Notes under the pieces: model-generated
Told to the model about the DNA's origin: nothing
Database searches by the model: none
Seen by the model: the letters and a program-made list of their open reading frames with translations, nothing else
Made by a program: the position numbers and the translations under genes
From: Dichetophora obliterata
Lineage: Eukaryota; Arthropoda; Insecta; Diptera; Sciomyzidae
Direction of reading: 5' to 3'
DNA: 64,000 nucleotides
Assembly: GCA_963920525.1 (NCBI GenBank)
Contig: OY986439.1
Span: forward strand, 214,114,000 to 214,177,999
Shown here: one piece after another, positions 23,217-33,922 of the stretch
Layout: every line of letters begins with the position of its first letter
How positions within the stretch are numbered: position 1 is the first letter of the stretch

Positions 23217-23489
23217 GTGGCGCTAAGGTGAAGACAACTACTAAAACGTAGTGCTACCTGTGTTTTATTTTTATATCAACAATACTAACGAGCCATAACC
23301 GTAAAAAAAGTGTAACCAACACCAAATCCGAAATTCACTTTTTAATGACAAACGATAGTAAAGGCTGTTTTTTAGCTGCATGATAAGTTTCGATGGTTGT
23401 TGTCTATGGTTTGACAGTTGAGAATGTCAAACTTTGTTGATATTTCTGTTCAGTAAGGTATGGTAAATTCGGTAAATTGGTAAATTTGG

Positions 23490-24110
23490 AAATTTACTTT
23501 GAAAAAATAAATCTGTTCGCGAAGTTCATAGAGCACTTCGTCCATTTTACGGTCAACATAATTGGCCTAGTGATGAAGCTCATTTCTGGTTAAATGACTT
23601 CGTCAATAAGCAAAATTTCAGTATACGGAGCGAAGACAATCTTCAAGCCATTAACGAATCACCATGACATCAGCTAAAATTGACTGTTTGGTGCAGTTTA
23701 CACGCTGGCTGCAAATTACACATTGGTGCTTATTTTTTTCAAAATGAGGAAGAGGCTGCCGTTACGGTAAATGGCGAGAGCTAACGAGCCATTCTGACTG
23801 ATTTTTAGTTTCCAAAAATAAATCAGCTAAACATCGACGGCATTTCGTTCCAACAAGACGGCACAACTTGCCATATAGCGCGCTTTACCATAAATTTATT
23901 GCAAAATCAATTTGGTGACAACTTTGTTTCCAGAAGTAGTCCTGTTAACTGGCCGAATCGTTCGTGTGACTTTACGCCTCTCGATTATTTTTTATGAGGC
24001 TTTGGTTAGTCATTGGTTTATGCCGACAAACTAGCAACTCTTGAAGTATTGGAAGCCAATATTCAAGCCACCACTGACGCCATACGATTTCATTTAAGGA
24101 TATAGGCCTC
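23490..24110 (+). pseudogene. IS630/Tc1/mariner transposase fragment, DD41D type
   Basis: The + strand spells an N-terminal block (REVHRALRPFYGQHN, near 23525) joined directly to the first catalytic block (DEAHFWLNDFVNKQN, near 23575). It then reads DNLQAINES, KLTVWC, VTVNGE, FQQDGTTCHIAR (second Asp) and NWPNRSCDFTPLDYF. Forty-one residues lie between the second Asp and the Asp of PLDYF, the spacing of the rosa-like DD41D group. Stops (for example TGA for the Trp after DYFL, and one after NES) and the missing DNA-binding-to-catalytic linker show an internally deleted dead copy. Confidence 0.82.
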
Positions 24111-24276
24111 ACATTATTTAATTTATTAAACTATTAAGAATATTTGCTTTAGCAAAAAATTGTATTGTAGCAAAAAAAAAAAAAAACTGAAATGTATAAC
24201 ATCAAAATAAAATTACATAAAATGTTTAAATATTTCGGACAGGATACGAGAGAGATTTTTACACGACCTTTAAAAT

Positions 24277-24780
24277 ATACTAGTATCGCCTGTGGTCGAA
24301 ATTCGACCAACTTTCTGAAATTTCAATCGCTTTTCTCATTCTGTGGCATTGACCTTGCCTTAAGAAAATGTGTTGTACTAAGAAAATCTTAAGTTTCGAG
24401 AGAAAGCAACAGTTTTTGAGATATCGTCATAACTTTTATATCAAAATTTTTCAGAATTTACTATTTGTAAAATAAAAAATGTACTATAAAAAATGCTCAT
24501 TGTAGAGTATCCTTAAGAGATAGAGAAAAATGTTTTTCCTACATTGTATTAATATCTAAAATTTCCTCCTATGCCACGTTCTTCCATTTCTTATAGTTTA
24601 GGTTTTACTTCAGAAATATTCTTTCAAATGCTCATATTTCAGGTCAAAGGTCACATAACTATTCGGTGAACTTCTTCTCCCTGCTCTAATTTATTTAAAA
24701 AATTATCAAAATCGGTTCAGAAAAACGGAAGAACTGTTTCTCCAACGCCTATTTTTATATATAACGAAATGGCTTAAAAC
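24277..24780 (+). repeat. Dispersed non-coding repeat Z, copy 3
   Basis: It begins with ACTAGTATCGCCTGTGGTCG and aligns in inverse orientation with 1430-1890. Near 24630 it carries the shared CATATTTCAGGTCAAAGGTC block. The same start recurs at 61162. Confidence 0.7.
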
Positions 24781-24959
24781 ATAGATTTGTGTATATAACT
24801 TTGGAATGGTTTGAAATAATTGAAAATTTTTTCACAGAAATTATTTTTTAAGCTGTAGAATTTTGTAGAAAATATAAAAACAACATTTTAAAAAATTTAA
24901 TTTTCATCAAAAAAATCATAGGGGGTAGCTCATGATTTTCGATGATAGAAACTGTTTTT

Positions 24960-25200
24960 TGCATTATATGTCAAAATGAAGCAATTTTTGCTAGTAAATG
25001 AAAGAGTGTGAAAAAAGAAAATTTTATAAGAAAAAAAATTACAACAACAAAAACGTTTGGCCCATTTTTTGAACAAAAACTGAATATTTTAGAGGTATTT
25101 TTAGAACCATATAAAACATTTAATTGGTGAGATAACGGTAAATCTTTTCTTTTTTTCTCCAAAATCAATTAATTGATCTTTCAGCCAAAGAAAATTTGAT
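24960..25200. other. AT-rich stretch related to other dispersed repeats
   Basis: It has scattered similarity to 63240-63420 and its inverse at 29100-29210. No gene is present. Confidence 0.35.
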
Positions 25201-25239
25201 GAAAATCGATTGAAAAATGGCCAGGATATTTGCTTGCAA

Positions 25240-26035
25240 AATCAAAACTTGAAATTTCAATCGTTTTTTTCTCATTCTGAAGTGATGACCCTGCTTCAAA
25301 GAAATACGTTGTACTGAGAAAATCTAAATTTTTTAAGATATCTCAATAGTTTTGATGTCATTATAACGGCAATTTAACCCCCCCCCCCCCTATTTTATCC
25401 GAGAAAAACATTAGCAAAAAAGCTTTCGTATACCGTTATATTTCTGAACCAACGACGTTTCATACAAAAATACGTTGTTCTGAAAACATCTATAGTTTTC
25501 AAGCTATCACAATAATTTTCATGTCAAAGTAACGGAAATTTTAGCATAATTTGCTACTTGGAAGAAATTTCACCATCACAATATATATTCACACTTTTAA
25601 CATAAAAAAATGCTTAGTGTAGAGTATCCGTAAGAGATGCCGCAATATGTCGAAAGTATTTTTTGCACACCTTATCAATGTCTAAAATTTCCTTTTACAT
25701 TATATTCTTACATCTGATACAGTTTAGCTTTTATTTAATAAACGCTCTTTATACCCTCGCAGGTCGAAGGTCACTAATCTAAAATGTAACCATACTGTGC
25801 AGCCATATCTTTCATTTGATACCTCTACCTTTTCCTAGCACTGAGACTCCTTACTAAAAAAAATTAAAATTTTCAACGTTAATATTTCGGGTCAGAGGTC
25901 ATAAATTTAAAATCTAAAATGATTCTGCACATAAAGGGCACAGTACCTTTCGAATGATATAAGTTTCATTGCCCTTTTTCTAAAATTAATATCGAAAAAG
26001 TGTACGACAACATTTGATGTTTGCCTATTAATATA
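25240..26035 (+). repeat. Dispersed non-coding repeat Z, copy 4
   Basis: This is the longest + oriented copy. Blocks from the cytosine run at 25379-25390 to TGTACGACAACATTTGATG near 26010 align with the reverse complement of 1170-1860. There is no ORF. Confidence 0.7.
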
Positions 26036-27472
26036 TAAGATTACAAATAATAACCTCTTTCGCAAAACTGACTCGATAAAAAAGCTATAATAACGACTTT
26101 TACATTGATTTTTTTCAAAATAAAAAAATAAAAGACACATTCAAAAAAAATAATAAAGAATTCAATGTTGCTTGAATCTCCAATGCTTTCTTCAACCCTT
26201 TCCGGCGTACTTGAATAAACCGGTAAAAATTATACGAATTTTTTATTTTCTTTTATTAATAAAAGCAATCTATTGGAAAAATAAAAGTTAAAGAAAATAT
26301 TAGTCTTGAAGATTTCTGAGCAAGGACGTGGTACGATAATCAAATACATTGCATAACATAAACTCATTCCTTTTTCGCACTTGGCATACATTTTAAATGT
26401 AAACTGAGCTAATATAAGCTCAAACTACCTTGTTAAAGCAGTATTGGAATCATGAAAAAGTTGTATAATTTTCATACAAACTATACTGTAGAAAAATCAA
26501 TTTAATTTTGCGTAATTTTAATTGATTTCAAAAAAATTACATATTTTGCTAAGTATATCAATTTTTTGATGTCAGCAAATTTTAAAGCAGACACTTCAAA
26601 GCCTATAAAATTATGTCATAAAGGTTTGTTTTTCAATTACAGGTCTCCTCCCAACTCACAATTGAGCCTCCAATAAGCTTTTGTGTGGTACATTTCCCCT
26701 TTAAAGGTACACTCCCGTAAAAAAAAGCCTCGAAACGGGTTTTCTTACAAGTAATACGGAAGCTATAGACTCGCTTTAAAGCTCATAAGTACCTTCGAAG
26801 TTTCATCGAGGATGAAAATTTCGAACCTGTATTCAAAAGCTTCTTAAAAGTTATATCGAGGTAGAAACGTCCAAGAATCTTAAAAATGGAAATTCTTGAA
26901 AATTTAAGTACAGTGAAGTAAACGCTTATTTCAAATATTTTCACTAATATTGTGTAGGCTAAAATAAGTTATTTAATGCACATATATGAAATTTAAAACT
27001 TTAATAGGGGTATTCACACGGGTTGATGCGAATTGCAAGAATGTGAAAACGCAAGATACTTTTCGCACTAATGCGTGAACATCAATATTGCAACTTTAGC
27101 AGCTAAAAAATGGCTATGTATATCCTAGTTGTTTAAGTCCTTGTTTTTAAATGCTGGTTAAAATTGTTAAAAAACTTATTAAATTCAAAGAACATTTTCT
27201 CTACTCGCTTTTAATACAGCTCCAATATTAAAAATGTCTTTGTTAAACTTTTCGTACATTTTTAATATTTGCACATGACTGCTTGTAGATTCTCTCATTA
27301 TATAAATTTTTCCAATTTATTGACATTCTAATACAATATTTAAAAAATAAAAAGTATGTGTTTGTTTTGTATCTTGTTATGAAGAAGTGTTTGTTGAATC
27401 AGTTGGTTCATTTTTAACTTTTAACAACCACATTGCCTTTGAATGCTTGTATTCCACGAGGCATATTTTTAC

Positions 27473-27516
27473 TATAAATACGCGGTTTTCTACAAACCTA
27501 TATCATAGCGTCAGTA
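27473..27516 (+). promoter_or_regulatory. Core promoter of peptide gene 2
   Basis: TATAAATA lies at 27473-27480, with TCATAG 30 bases downstream and the initiator TCAGTA at 27511-27516. The layout is the same as in genes 1 and 3. Confidence 0.7.
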
Positions 27517-27577
27517 ACTGTTAAAGTGAATTAATTAAACTAAAATCAAAGAAATCCTTAAATTCAAAGTTTTCATC

Positions 27578-28209
27578 ATGCGTGTTTTGGGTGTATTTTT
27601 CATTTTTGCCATTGTGGCTTTATATAATGTCATGGCCCAGGAAAAACCATTACCACCATCGAAAACCAATCTTCCAGGGGATTGTATCATAGAATGCGAT
27701 TTAGACTATAAAGGTATCATTTGCTTCGATGGAAACTGGACTCGTCTTGATGATACGAAGTGTAAGGAGCTCCAAAAAACCAAGTGTCCAAGTGTTATAA
27801 CTTATGAGAAAATAGAAGGCGAAGGTAAGTTTTGAAAGTATTCAGATAATTTCGACATATAACTTATAGTACAAAAAACCATATTATATCTGAAATCGGA
27901 GCTATCATGCTGAAATTCAAAATATAACTTTTTTTTAAAGGAAAGGTCCAGTTTGAAGATGAGCCAAATTGGATGAAAACATCGCCAACCTTCCACACAA
28001 AATTCATAAAAACTTATTAACTTTAAATTGTCGATTGCCTAGTTGACAAAATCGAGTTTTCTTTCAAAAATACACTAAAAGCCAATTCCATACTGATTTT
28101 ACTCTCGAAATTATACAGTACATCTAAAAAACTGATATATTTTACTTAATAATTTTCTTTTCTTGTAGATTCTTATAACTGCTTGAGCTTGTATCACTTC
28201 AATCCTTGA
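27578..28209 (+). CDS. Secreted six-cysteine peptide 2 (Kazal-like), two exons
   Basis: Exon 1 is 27578-27824 and exon 2 is 28169-28209, with a phase-1 intron of 344 bases (GTAAGT, TTCTTTTCTTGTAG). The precursor is 95 residues. The signal peptide ends near NVMA and is followed by QEKPLPPSKTNLPGDC, so an N-terminal pyroglutamate is possible. The C2-C3 loop CDLDYKGIIC is the closest of the three to a classical Kazal reactive-site loop (C-x-P1-x-Y-x-P-x-C), with Leu at the presumed P1. The C5-C6 gap is 16 residues. It keeps all six Cys and a normal stop, and looks functional. Target and tissue are unknown. Confidence 0.82.
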
Positions 28210-28228
28210 ATGTAGTGCAGATGAAGTA

Positions 28229-28234
28229 AATAAA
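28229..28234 (+). terminator. Polyadenylation signal of peptide gene 2
   Basis: AATAAA lies 20 bases after the stop, as in gene 1. Confidence 0.6.
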
Positions 28235-28689
28235 TGAACGAATATCAACTGAATGCGGCGTTTTGTTAAAAATTATTAGAAATTATGACAACTTACAATA
28301 CTATGTAATTTTTCCATTAAAAAATAAAAACATTTTCAATTTGAGCAAAGTACACTGTTGAATATATTATATTTTAAAGACATGTACAGATTTTATTATT
28401 AAACAACTAGCTACAGTTTTGAAATATTGTGTTTGGCCGATGTTGTGCCGATTGAAAACTGAATGTGGAGCATTTCAACAGCGGCAAATCAATGTCATTG
28501 CCTTGGAACCAGTGGCGATATGTGGTTACCAGTGTTGCCATATATTTGTGAGTAAAAAGTCATTGATCGATTCAAAATAGGCCAAAATACGACATTTTTA
28601 AAAATTTTAAACATTTTATATACATTTATTAATGCATAGAAATAAAAAAAAATATGTATCCTATAGCAATAAAACTCATTTTCTATTTG

Positions 28690-29150
28690 TTTGTTTGTTT
28701 GACTTTTATACAAATCTAAACGGCTCAACGGATTTCGCTCAGACTAGGTACACATATTAAGTAAATCCCAACTTAAAATGTTACATACTTAGTTTTTGCC
28801 ACGCCCCCTCCGAACTTTTTCAACTAACGGTAATTTTGTTATTATAAAACTTTTTAGTATCGGAGATTTTTGTGTATTTAATTTAAAAAATGTATTGTTA
28901 TTTTGACATCAATCACACTCACATATATTCAAAATTGGAGAAATTTTCAGTACAACGACTTTTTCATAAAACATCGTTACCTAAGAATGAGAAAAAAACG
29001 ACATGCAAATCAAAGTTTGGTCTTTCGATGCAAATATCTCCGCTGTCCATTAATACATTTCATTAAAATTTTTTTTGTTCAAAAGTTCAATAAAATCACT
29101 TTACAAAAATAGATTGAACTGTACCGTTAAGTTAGTGTATATATGTTTTA
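28690..29150. repeat. Dispersed repeat W
   Basis: The block from about 28890 to 29050 (GAATGAGAAAAAAACGACATG and CTTTCGATGCAAATAT) is the inverse of 63430-63545. The preceding CGGATTTCGCTCAGACTAGG segment has no recognised match in the window. No gene. Confidence 0.55.
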
Positions 29151-29200
29151 TGGTTATGTCAAAAAAGGTCCAAAATACTAACTTTTTACTCAAAAAATGA

Positions 29201-29288
29201 CTATAATTTTATGTTTGATTGAGTCCATGGATTCACTTGGAAAATCGCACAGCATGAAAAATCACCGCAAGCGCTTCTAAGGGGTTCA
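29201..29288 (-). pseudogene. LINE C C-terminal tail, left of the Copia insertion
   Basis: Reading on the minus strand from 29293, the frame continues the LINE C RT tail of 33602-33905. After the Copia element and one copy of the GTTTG target are removed, RTNYLQ is followed by TEPLRSACGDF and so on, to a stop at 29201. This shows the Copia inserted into the LINE tail. Confidence 0.75.
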
Positions 29289-29293
29289 GTTTG

Positions 29294-29453
29294 TGTTATA
29301 ATAAAATATGAACTGTATTTGAAAACACTTGTTAACGAACAAAATAAGTATGTTACTCTTTTATGTGTATCTAGAAAAAATATTGAAAATAAATTTTCAT
29401 TCGTTCGATATCTTTCATAGAAACAAGCAAGTCTTTTTTTGTACTCTGCTATA
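29294..29453 (+). repeat. Copia left LTR
   Basis: It is 160 bases, beginning TGTTATAATA and ending CTGCTATA. It would carry promoter and polyadenylation signals. The ends are TG...TA and not the common TG...CA. Confidence 0.9.
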
Positions 29454-29525
29454 GGTTATGGTCCCTTCATAGCTTCAGAGTTTTAATAATTTAAACACAA
29501 GGATTCGCAAGCAGTTCAATTCAGA

Positions 29526-32500
29526 ATGAATGTAATTTCAAGCGTGAGTCAGATGGAAAAACTCGTGGGCTCCGAGAATTGGTCCACATGGAGTTTTGCA
29601 ATGAAAACACACCTCGAGCTGGACGGCGCATGGCACTGCGTTGAGCCTCAGGAAGGCGTTACTGTGGATGCTTCAAAGGACAACAGCACACGGTGCAAAA
29701 TTATTTTGGCTTTGGACAAAAGTTTGTATGTGCATGTTAAAGAAGCTCAAACGTCGAAGGCGGTTTGGAATGCTCTCAGAGGGTTGTTTCAAGATTCTGG
29801 CTTAGATCGAAGGATCGGATTGTTGCAGAAACTATGTTCAGTGCAGCTGAGCAAATGCTCATCTGTGGAAGACTACGTAAATCAAATCATGTCGACCGGC
29901 CAGAAGCTGAACGAAATTGGCTTTCATGTCAATGATGAATGGCTAGGAAGCTTACTTCTTAAAGGACTTCCTGATAGCTACAGACCTATGATAATGACCA
30001 TAGGCAGCAGCGGTAAGCCTTTGTCTGCAGACCATATTAAAATGAAATTATTGCAGGATGTTTGTATGGAGTCATCAACATCGAATTCGGCATTGATAAC
30101 AAAGAGTGGCAATAAGTTTCGTAGCAAAAAGTCGCAGAGCAGCAAGGGCCACAAGGACAAAGTGCGATGCTTCAATTGTGAAGGCATTGGTCACTTTGCA
30201 ACAGAATGTCCATCGAAGAAAAAGGAGAAGCAGCAAAACAATAGCAAGTTTTCTATGTTTTCTGCATATCGCTCAGTTGGACCGACAGATGACTGGTTTA
30301 TCGACAGTGGCGCAACAGATCATATGACGGCAAACGCAACGAATTTTCCCAAGATTCAGGCTTTTAGTGGGGAAATTAAGACAGCAGATGATAACACAAT
30401 GAAAGCTGTAGGTAAAGGGGACATCTCGTTGATGGTTGCCACTCCTAGAGGTGCAAAGTGCGTAGATGTGCATGACGTGTTGCACGTACCTGAGTTGGGG
30501 GTTAACCTACTATCAATCAAGAAAATTGTTGATCACAGGAATAAAGTAATATTCGATCACAAAGGATGTCGTGTATTAAGTTCAGAAGGAAAAATCATCG
30601 CTACAGCAAGCGAAAGAGATGGGCTTTTTAAGTTAGACGTCGCAGCAAACCAGAACGCATTCTTATCAAAGAGTGCTGATTTTGACACTTGGCATCGTCG
30701 TTACGGACACTTGGGTGCAGAGAACATCAAGTTGCTGTCTAAAGGATACGTCGATGGAGTAGTTCTAAAAAATCAGTCGTTGACAGATTGTATGTCCTGT
30801 GCAGAGGGAAAACAGCATCGCGTCAGTTTTCCAGCAGAAGGGTCAAGAGCAACGAAGGTGTTGGACATCATTCATTCGGATGTGTGTGGCCCGATGGAGG
30901 AGAAGTCTATCGGTGGAAGCCGTTATTTCGTCACGTTCATAGACGATTATTCAAGGAAAGTATATGTTTATTTCATGAAAACAAAAGATTCTGTTTTAAG
31001 TTGCTTTCGAGATTTTAAATCGGTTGTAGAGAACAATCAAAGCTCAAAAATTAAGGTGTTACGCACTGACAACGGCGGAGAATACTCAAGCAAAGCAATG
31101 GAAAGAGAGCTTAAGCAGTATGGCATAGTTCATCAAACTTCAGTACCATACACACCAGAACAGAATGGTCTAGCGGAGAGAATGAATCGTAATCTACTGG
31201 AGAAAGCACGAGCAATGATGGCTTATGCAAGTTTACCAAAGATTTTCTGGGCAGAAGCTGTGATGTCTGCCAGTTATATCATCAATCGCTCTCCACACAA
31301 GAAGCTAGAGAAGACGCCTGAGGAATTATGGTCAGGACGCAAACCGAATGTAAGTTATTTTAGAATATTTGGTTGTACGGCAATGTCACATATTCCAAAA
31401 GAAAAACGGCGCAAACTTGATCCTAAGTCCGATAAGTGTATCTTTGTCGGATACTCAGAGACAACGAAAGGTTTTCGACTCTATAGTTTGGCTAGAAGAG
31501 AAGTTTTTCTTAGCCGCGACGTAATTTTTCATGAAAATGAGTTTCATTATGCAAAAACTGATAGCCAAACAGTCTCTTTGTCTTGTCCAACTTATACTCT
31601 TGTAGTGGAGACAAGAGAAAAAGAGAATACTGGAAGCGCAGATATTGGTAGTGACTTTGAGTCATGTTCTTCTATGGTTCAGAATGATAATGAAGTGGGG
31701 GATGAAGAAACTTCCGCAGATCAAAATTTAGATAATCCGAAGGTAATATCGATTCCAACATTGGCAAGCGAAATAAATGAGCCAGCTGGAAGTTTACGCA
31801 GAAGCGAAAGGTTATCTAAGAAAAACAAAGTTGTTTATTGTGCAAAGAATGTACAATTCACTGAAGACCCAATAAGCGTTGAAGATGCTATGTCCAGAAG
31901 TGACAGAGAACGATGGGTGGAGGCCATGAATTCCGAGATAAATTCTTTGATTGAGAATGACACCTGGGTTAGCATAGAGAAGCCAGCAGGCGTCAATATA
32001 ATTAAAACTAAATGGGTTTTTAAGTTGAAGCGAGAACAAGAGAATATCATACGTTATAAGGCCAGATTAGTTGTAAAAGGATTTACACAGAAGAAGGGAA
32101 TAGATTACGAGGAAACTTATTCGCCTGTGGTACGATATTCTTCGATAAGATATCTAATGGCTCTGGCAGTCAAGTATGACTTAAAAATACAGCAAATGGA
32201 TGCTGTTACAGCATTTCTTCAGGGAGCACTCAGCGAGGATATTTATGTGGAAAAGCCGAAAGGAATTCAAATTGGATTGCCTGGACAAGTATTGAAGCTA
32301 AAAAAGGCAGTATATGGATTGAAGCAGTCAAGTTTAGTTTGGAATTTGAAACTTGACAAGGCTTTGCAATCGTTTGGATTAAAGAGATCCAAGGTGGACC
32401 CTTGCATTTACTATCATAGAAATAGTCGCAAATTGACATTTTTGGCGATATACGTTGATGATATTTTGATGTTTAGCAATGAAAATGAGTATTGCGAAGA

Positions 32501-33419
32501 TTTAAAAGAAAAATTGATGAGCGAGTTCAAAATGAAATTTTTGGGTGAAGCAAAGCAGTGCTTGGGGATACGAATAACTCGTGATGAAGGTAATATATAT
32601 TTAGATCAAGAAGGTTATTTGACAGAAGTTCTCAACAAATTTAATATGATGGAGTGCAATCCAATTTCAACCCCGATTGATACTAATGTAAAGCTGTCAA
32701 AGGACATGTCACCAAAAACAAGAACTGAGCAAGTAGATATGGAAAAAGTTCCATACCAACAAGCTATTGGAAGTCTGATGTTCGCTGCCCAAGGAACTCG
32801 TCCTGACATTTCTTTTGCGGTAAACAGATTGAGCAAGTATAACAACAATCCAGGAAAGGAACATTGGGCAGCTGTCAAGAGGTTGTTAAGATATGTTAAA
32901 GGTAGTGTATCAGCAAAATTGAAGTTTAGCAAAGACGGTAATAGAGAGTTCTTGGTTTATTCGGATTCTGACTGGGCCAGTGATTCTGATGAGCGACGGT
33001 CCGTTACCGGATATGTAATTGTCATGCAGGGTGGAGCTATTGCGTGGGCAACAAAACATCAACCAACTGTAGCACTATCCACAACTGAAGCAGAGTATAT
33101 GGCTTTATCTGCAACAACTCAAGAAGTACTGTGGTTTCGAGGCTTAGAAGAAGAAATCAATCCTGACAAGAACAATGGAGCTACAACAGTATATTGCGAC
33201 AATCAGAGTGCAATTCATTTAGCATCCACGAGTAAATATTTAGCAAGGTCGAAACACATTGATGTCCGTCATCATTTTATTCGGGAAAAGAAAGAAATTA
33301 ACGTCGTAGATTTCATTGGTATTGGAACGGATAAAATGGTTGCAGATAATCTAACAAAGGCAGTTCCAACAAAAAAACATTTGTATTGTTCAAATAAGAT
33401 GGGTTTAGTTTATAAATAA
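29526..33419 (+). CDS. Copia gag-pol polyprotein (1297 aa)
   Basis: The domain order is that of Copia. Gag (about 1-210) is followed by a CCHC knuckle (CFNCEGIGHFATEC, about 215-228) and aspartic protease (DWFIDSGATDHM, about 256). Integrase has the zinc part WHRRYGHLG near 389 with DCMSCAEG near 421, then IHSDVCG, RTDNGGEY and EQNGLAERM giving the D,D,E triad near 451, 515 and 543. Reverse transcriptase follows (MDAVTAFLQGA near 891, YVDDIL near 976). RNase H is last (YSDSDWASD near 1145, STTEAEYMAL, RSKHIDVRHHFIRE). The integrase-before-RT order separates it from Gypsy. There is no frameshift or stop. All catalytic residues I can locate are present. Confidence 0.95.
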   Translation: MNVISSVSQMEKLVGSENWSTWSFAMKTHLELDGAWHCVEPQEGVTVDASKDNSTRCKIILALDKSLYVHVKEAQTSKAVWNALRGLFQDSGLDRRIGLLQKLCSVQLSKCSSVEDYVNQIMSTGQKLNEIGFHVNDEWLGSLLLKGLPDSYRPMIMTIGSSGKPLSADHIKMKLLQDVCMESSTSNSALITKSGNKFRSKKSQSSKGHKDKVRCFNCEGIGHFATECPSKKKEKQQNNSKFSMFSAYRSVGPTDDWFIDSGATDHMTANATNFPKIQAFSGEIKTADDNTMKAVGKGDISLMVATPRGAKCVDVHDVLHVPELGVNLLSIKKIVDHRNKVIFDHKGCRVLSSEGKIIATASERDGLFKLDVAANQNAFLSKSADFDTWHRRYGHLGAENIKLLSKGYVDGVVLKNQSLTDCMSCAEGKQHRVSFPAEGSRATKVLDIIHSDVCGPMEEKSIGGSRYFVTFIDDYSRKVYVYFMKTKDSVLSCFRDFKSVVENNQSSKIKVLRTDNGGEYSSKAMERELKQYGIVHQTSVPYTPEQNGLAERMNRNLLEKARAMMAYASLPKIFWAEAVMSASYIINRSPHKKLEKTPEELWSGRKPNVSYFRIFGCTAMSHIPKEKRRKLDPKSDKCIFVGYSETTKGFRLYSLARREVFLSRDVIFHENEFHYAKTDSQTVSLSCPTYTLVVETREKENTGSADIGSDFESCSSMVQNDNEVGDEETSADQNLDNPKVISIPTLASEINEPAGSLRRSERLSKKNKVVYCAKNVQFTEDPISVEDAMSRSDRERWVEAMNSEINSLIENDTWVSIEKPAGVNIIKTKWVFKLKREQENIIRYKARLVVKGFTQKKGIDYEETYSPVVRYSSIRYLMALAVKYDLKIQQMDAVTAFLQGALSEDIYVEKPKGIQIGLPGQVLKLKKAVYGLKQSSLVWNLKLDKALQSFGLKRSKVDPCIYYHRNSRKLTFLAIYVDDILMFSNENEYCEDLKEKLMSEFKMKFLGEAKQCLGIRITRDEGNIYLDQEGYLTEVLNKFNMMECNPISTPIDTNVKLSKDMSPKTRTEQVDMEKVPYQQAIGSLMFAAQGTRPDISFAVNRLSKYNNNPGKEHWAAVKRLLRYVKGSVSAKLKFSKDGNREFLVYSDSDWASDSDERRSVTGYVIVMQGGAIAWATKHQPTVALSTTEAEYMALSATTQEVLWFRGLEEEINPDKNNGATTVYCDNQSAIHLASTSKYLARSKHIDVRHHFIREKKEINVVDFIGIGTDKMVADNLTKAVPTKKHLYCSNKMGLVYK

Positions 33420-33437
33420 ATTTTGTTCGAGTGGGGG

Positions 33438-33597
33438 TGTTATAATAAAATATGAACTGTATTTGAAAACACTTGTTAACGAACAAAATAAGTATGTTAC
33501 TCTTTTATGTGTATCTAGAAAAAATATTGAAAATAAATTTTCATTCGTTCGATATCTTTCATAGAAACAAGCAAGTCTTTTTTTGTACTCTGCTATA
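33438..33597 (+). repeat. Copia right LTR
   Basis: It is 160 bases and identical by eye to the left LTR. Confidence 0.9.
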
Positions 33598-33602
33598 GTT
33601 TG

Positions 33603-33914
33603 CAAATAATTAGTTCTACAAAAGTTCATGTGGAGTAACTCAAAAGATCTTCTAGGACGAAGAGGAATATTAAAATATATTTTACTCAATAAATATGGAC
33701 TGTTGACATATCCATGTAAAAGTTTTATAATCCAACAAGCATTTCTCATGATTCTCCGATTTTTTAAAGAAGGAAGATTTAAGAGTTCTAACCGATATTC
33801 ATAAGGTAGATTACAATAAGGATAGCTTAAGCAAAACAAAAGAAATTGTTTCTGCACTGATTCAATGTCGTCTATGTAACAACCGTATCGGTGAGCACCA
33901 AACAACTGAAGCGT
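33603..33914 (-). pseudogene. LINE C RT C-terminal region
   Basis: The minus-strand frame from 33905 has the typical LINE tail YRLELLNLPSLKNRRIM and PLRPRRSFELL. It runs into the Copia at 33602, continues beyond it at 29293, and upstream is interrupted by the TAATCA-rich MITE. Confidence 0.85.
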
Positions 33915-33922
33915 ATTCTTAG

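Larger units (their letters stand above)
26078..28659. repeat. Peptide-gene duplication block, copy 2
   Basis: This is the paralogue of 17212-20178. It keeps the empty SINE target (AAAGAAAATATTAGTC near 26293) and includes gene 2 with its promoter, intron and downstream DNA. Confidence 0.85.
29289..33602 (+). mobile_element. Intact Copia-type LTR retrotransposon with 5-bp duplication
   Basis: The element proper spans 29294-33597 (4304 bases), flanked by GTTTG at 29289-29293 and 33598-33602. The two 160-base LTRs look identical. A GGTTATGG primer-binding-like site follows the left LTR (29454), similar to the internal initiator tRNA-Met half used by Copia. A purine tract (GAGTGGGGG) precedes the right LTR. 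The single ORF is uninterrupted. Identical LTRs plus an intact ORF indicate a recent, possibly still active insertion. It sits inside LINE C. Confidence 0.95.
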
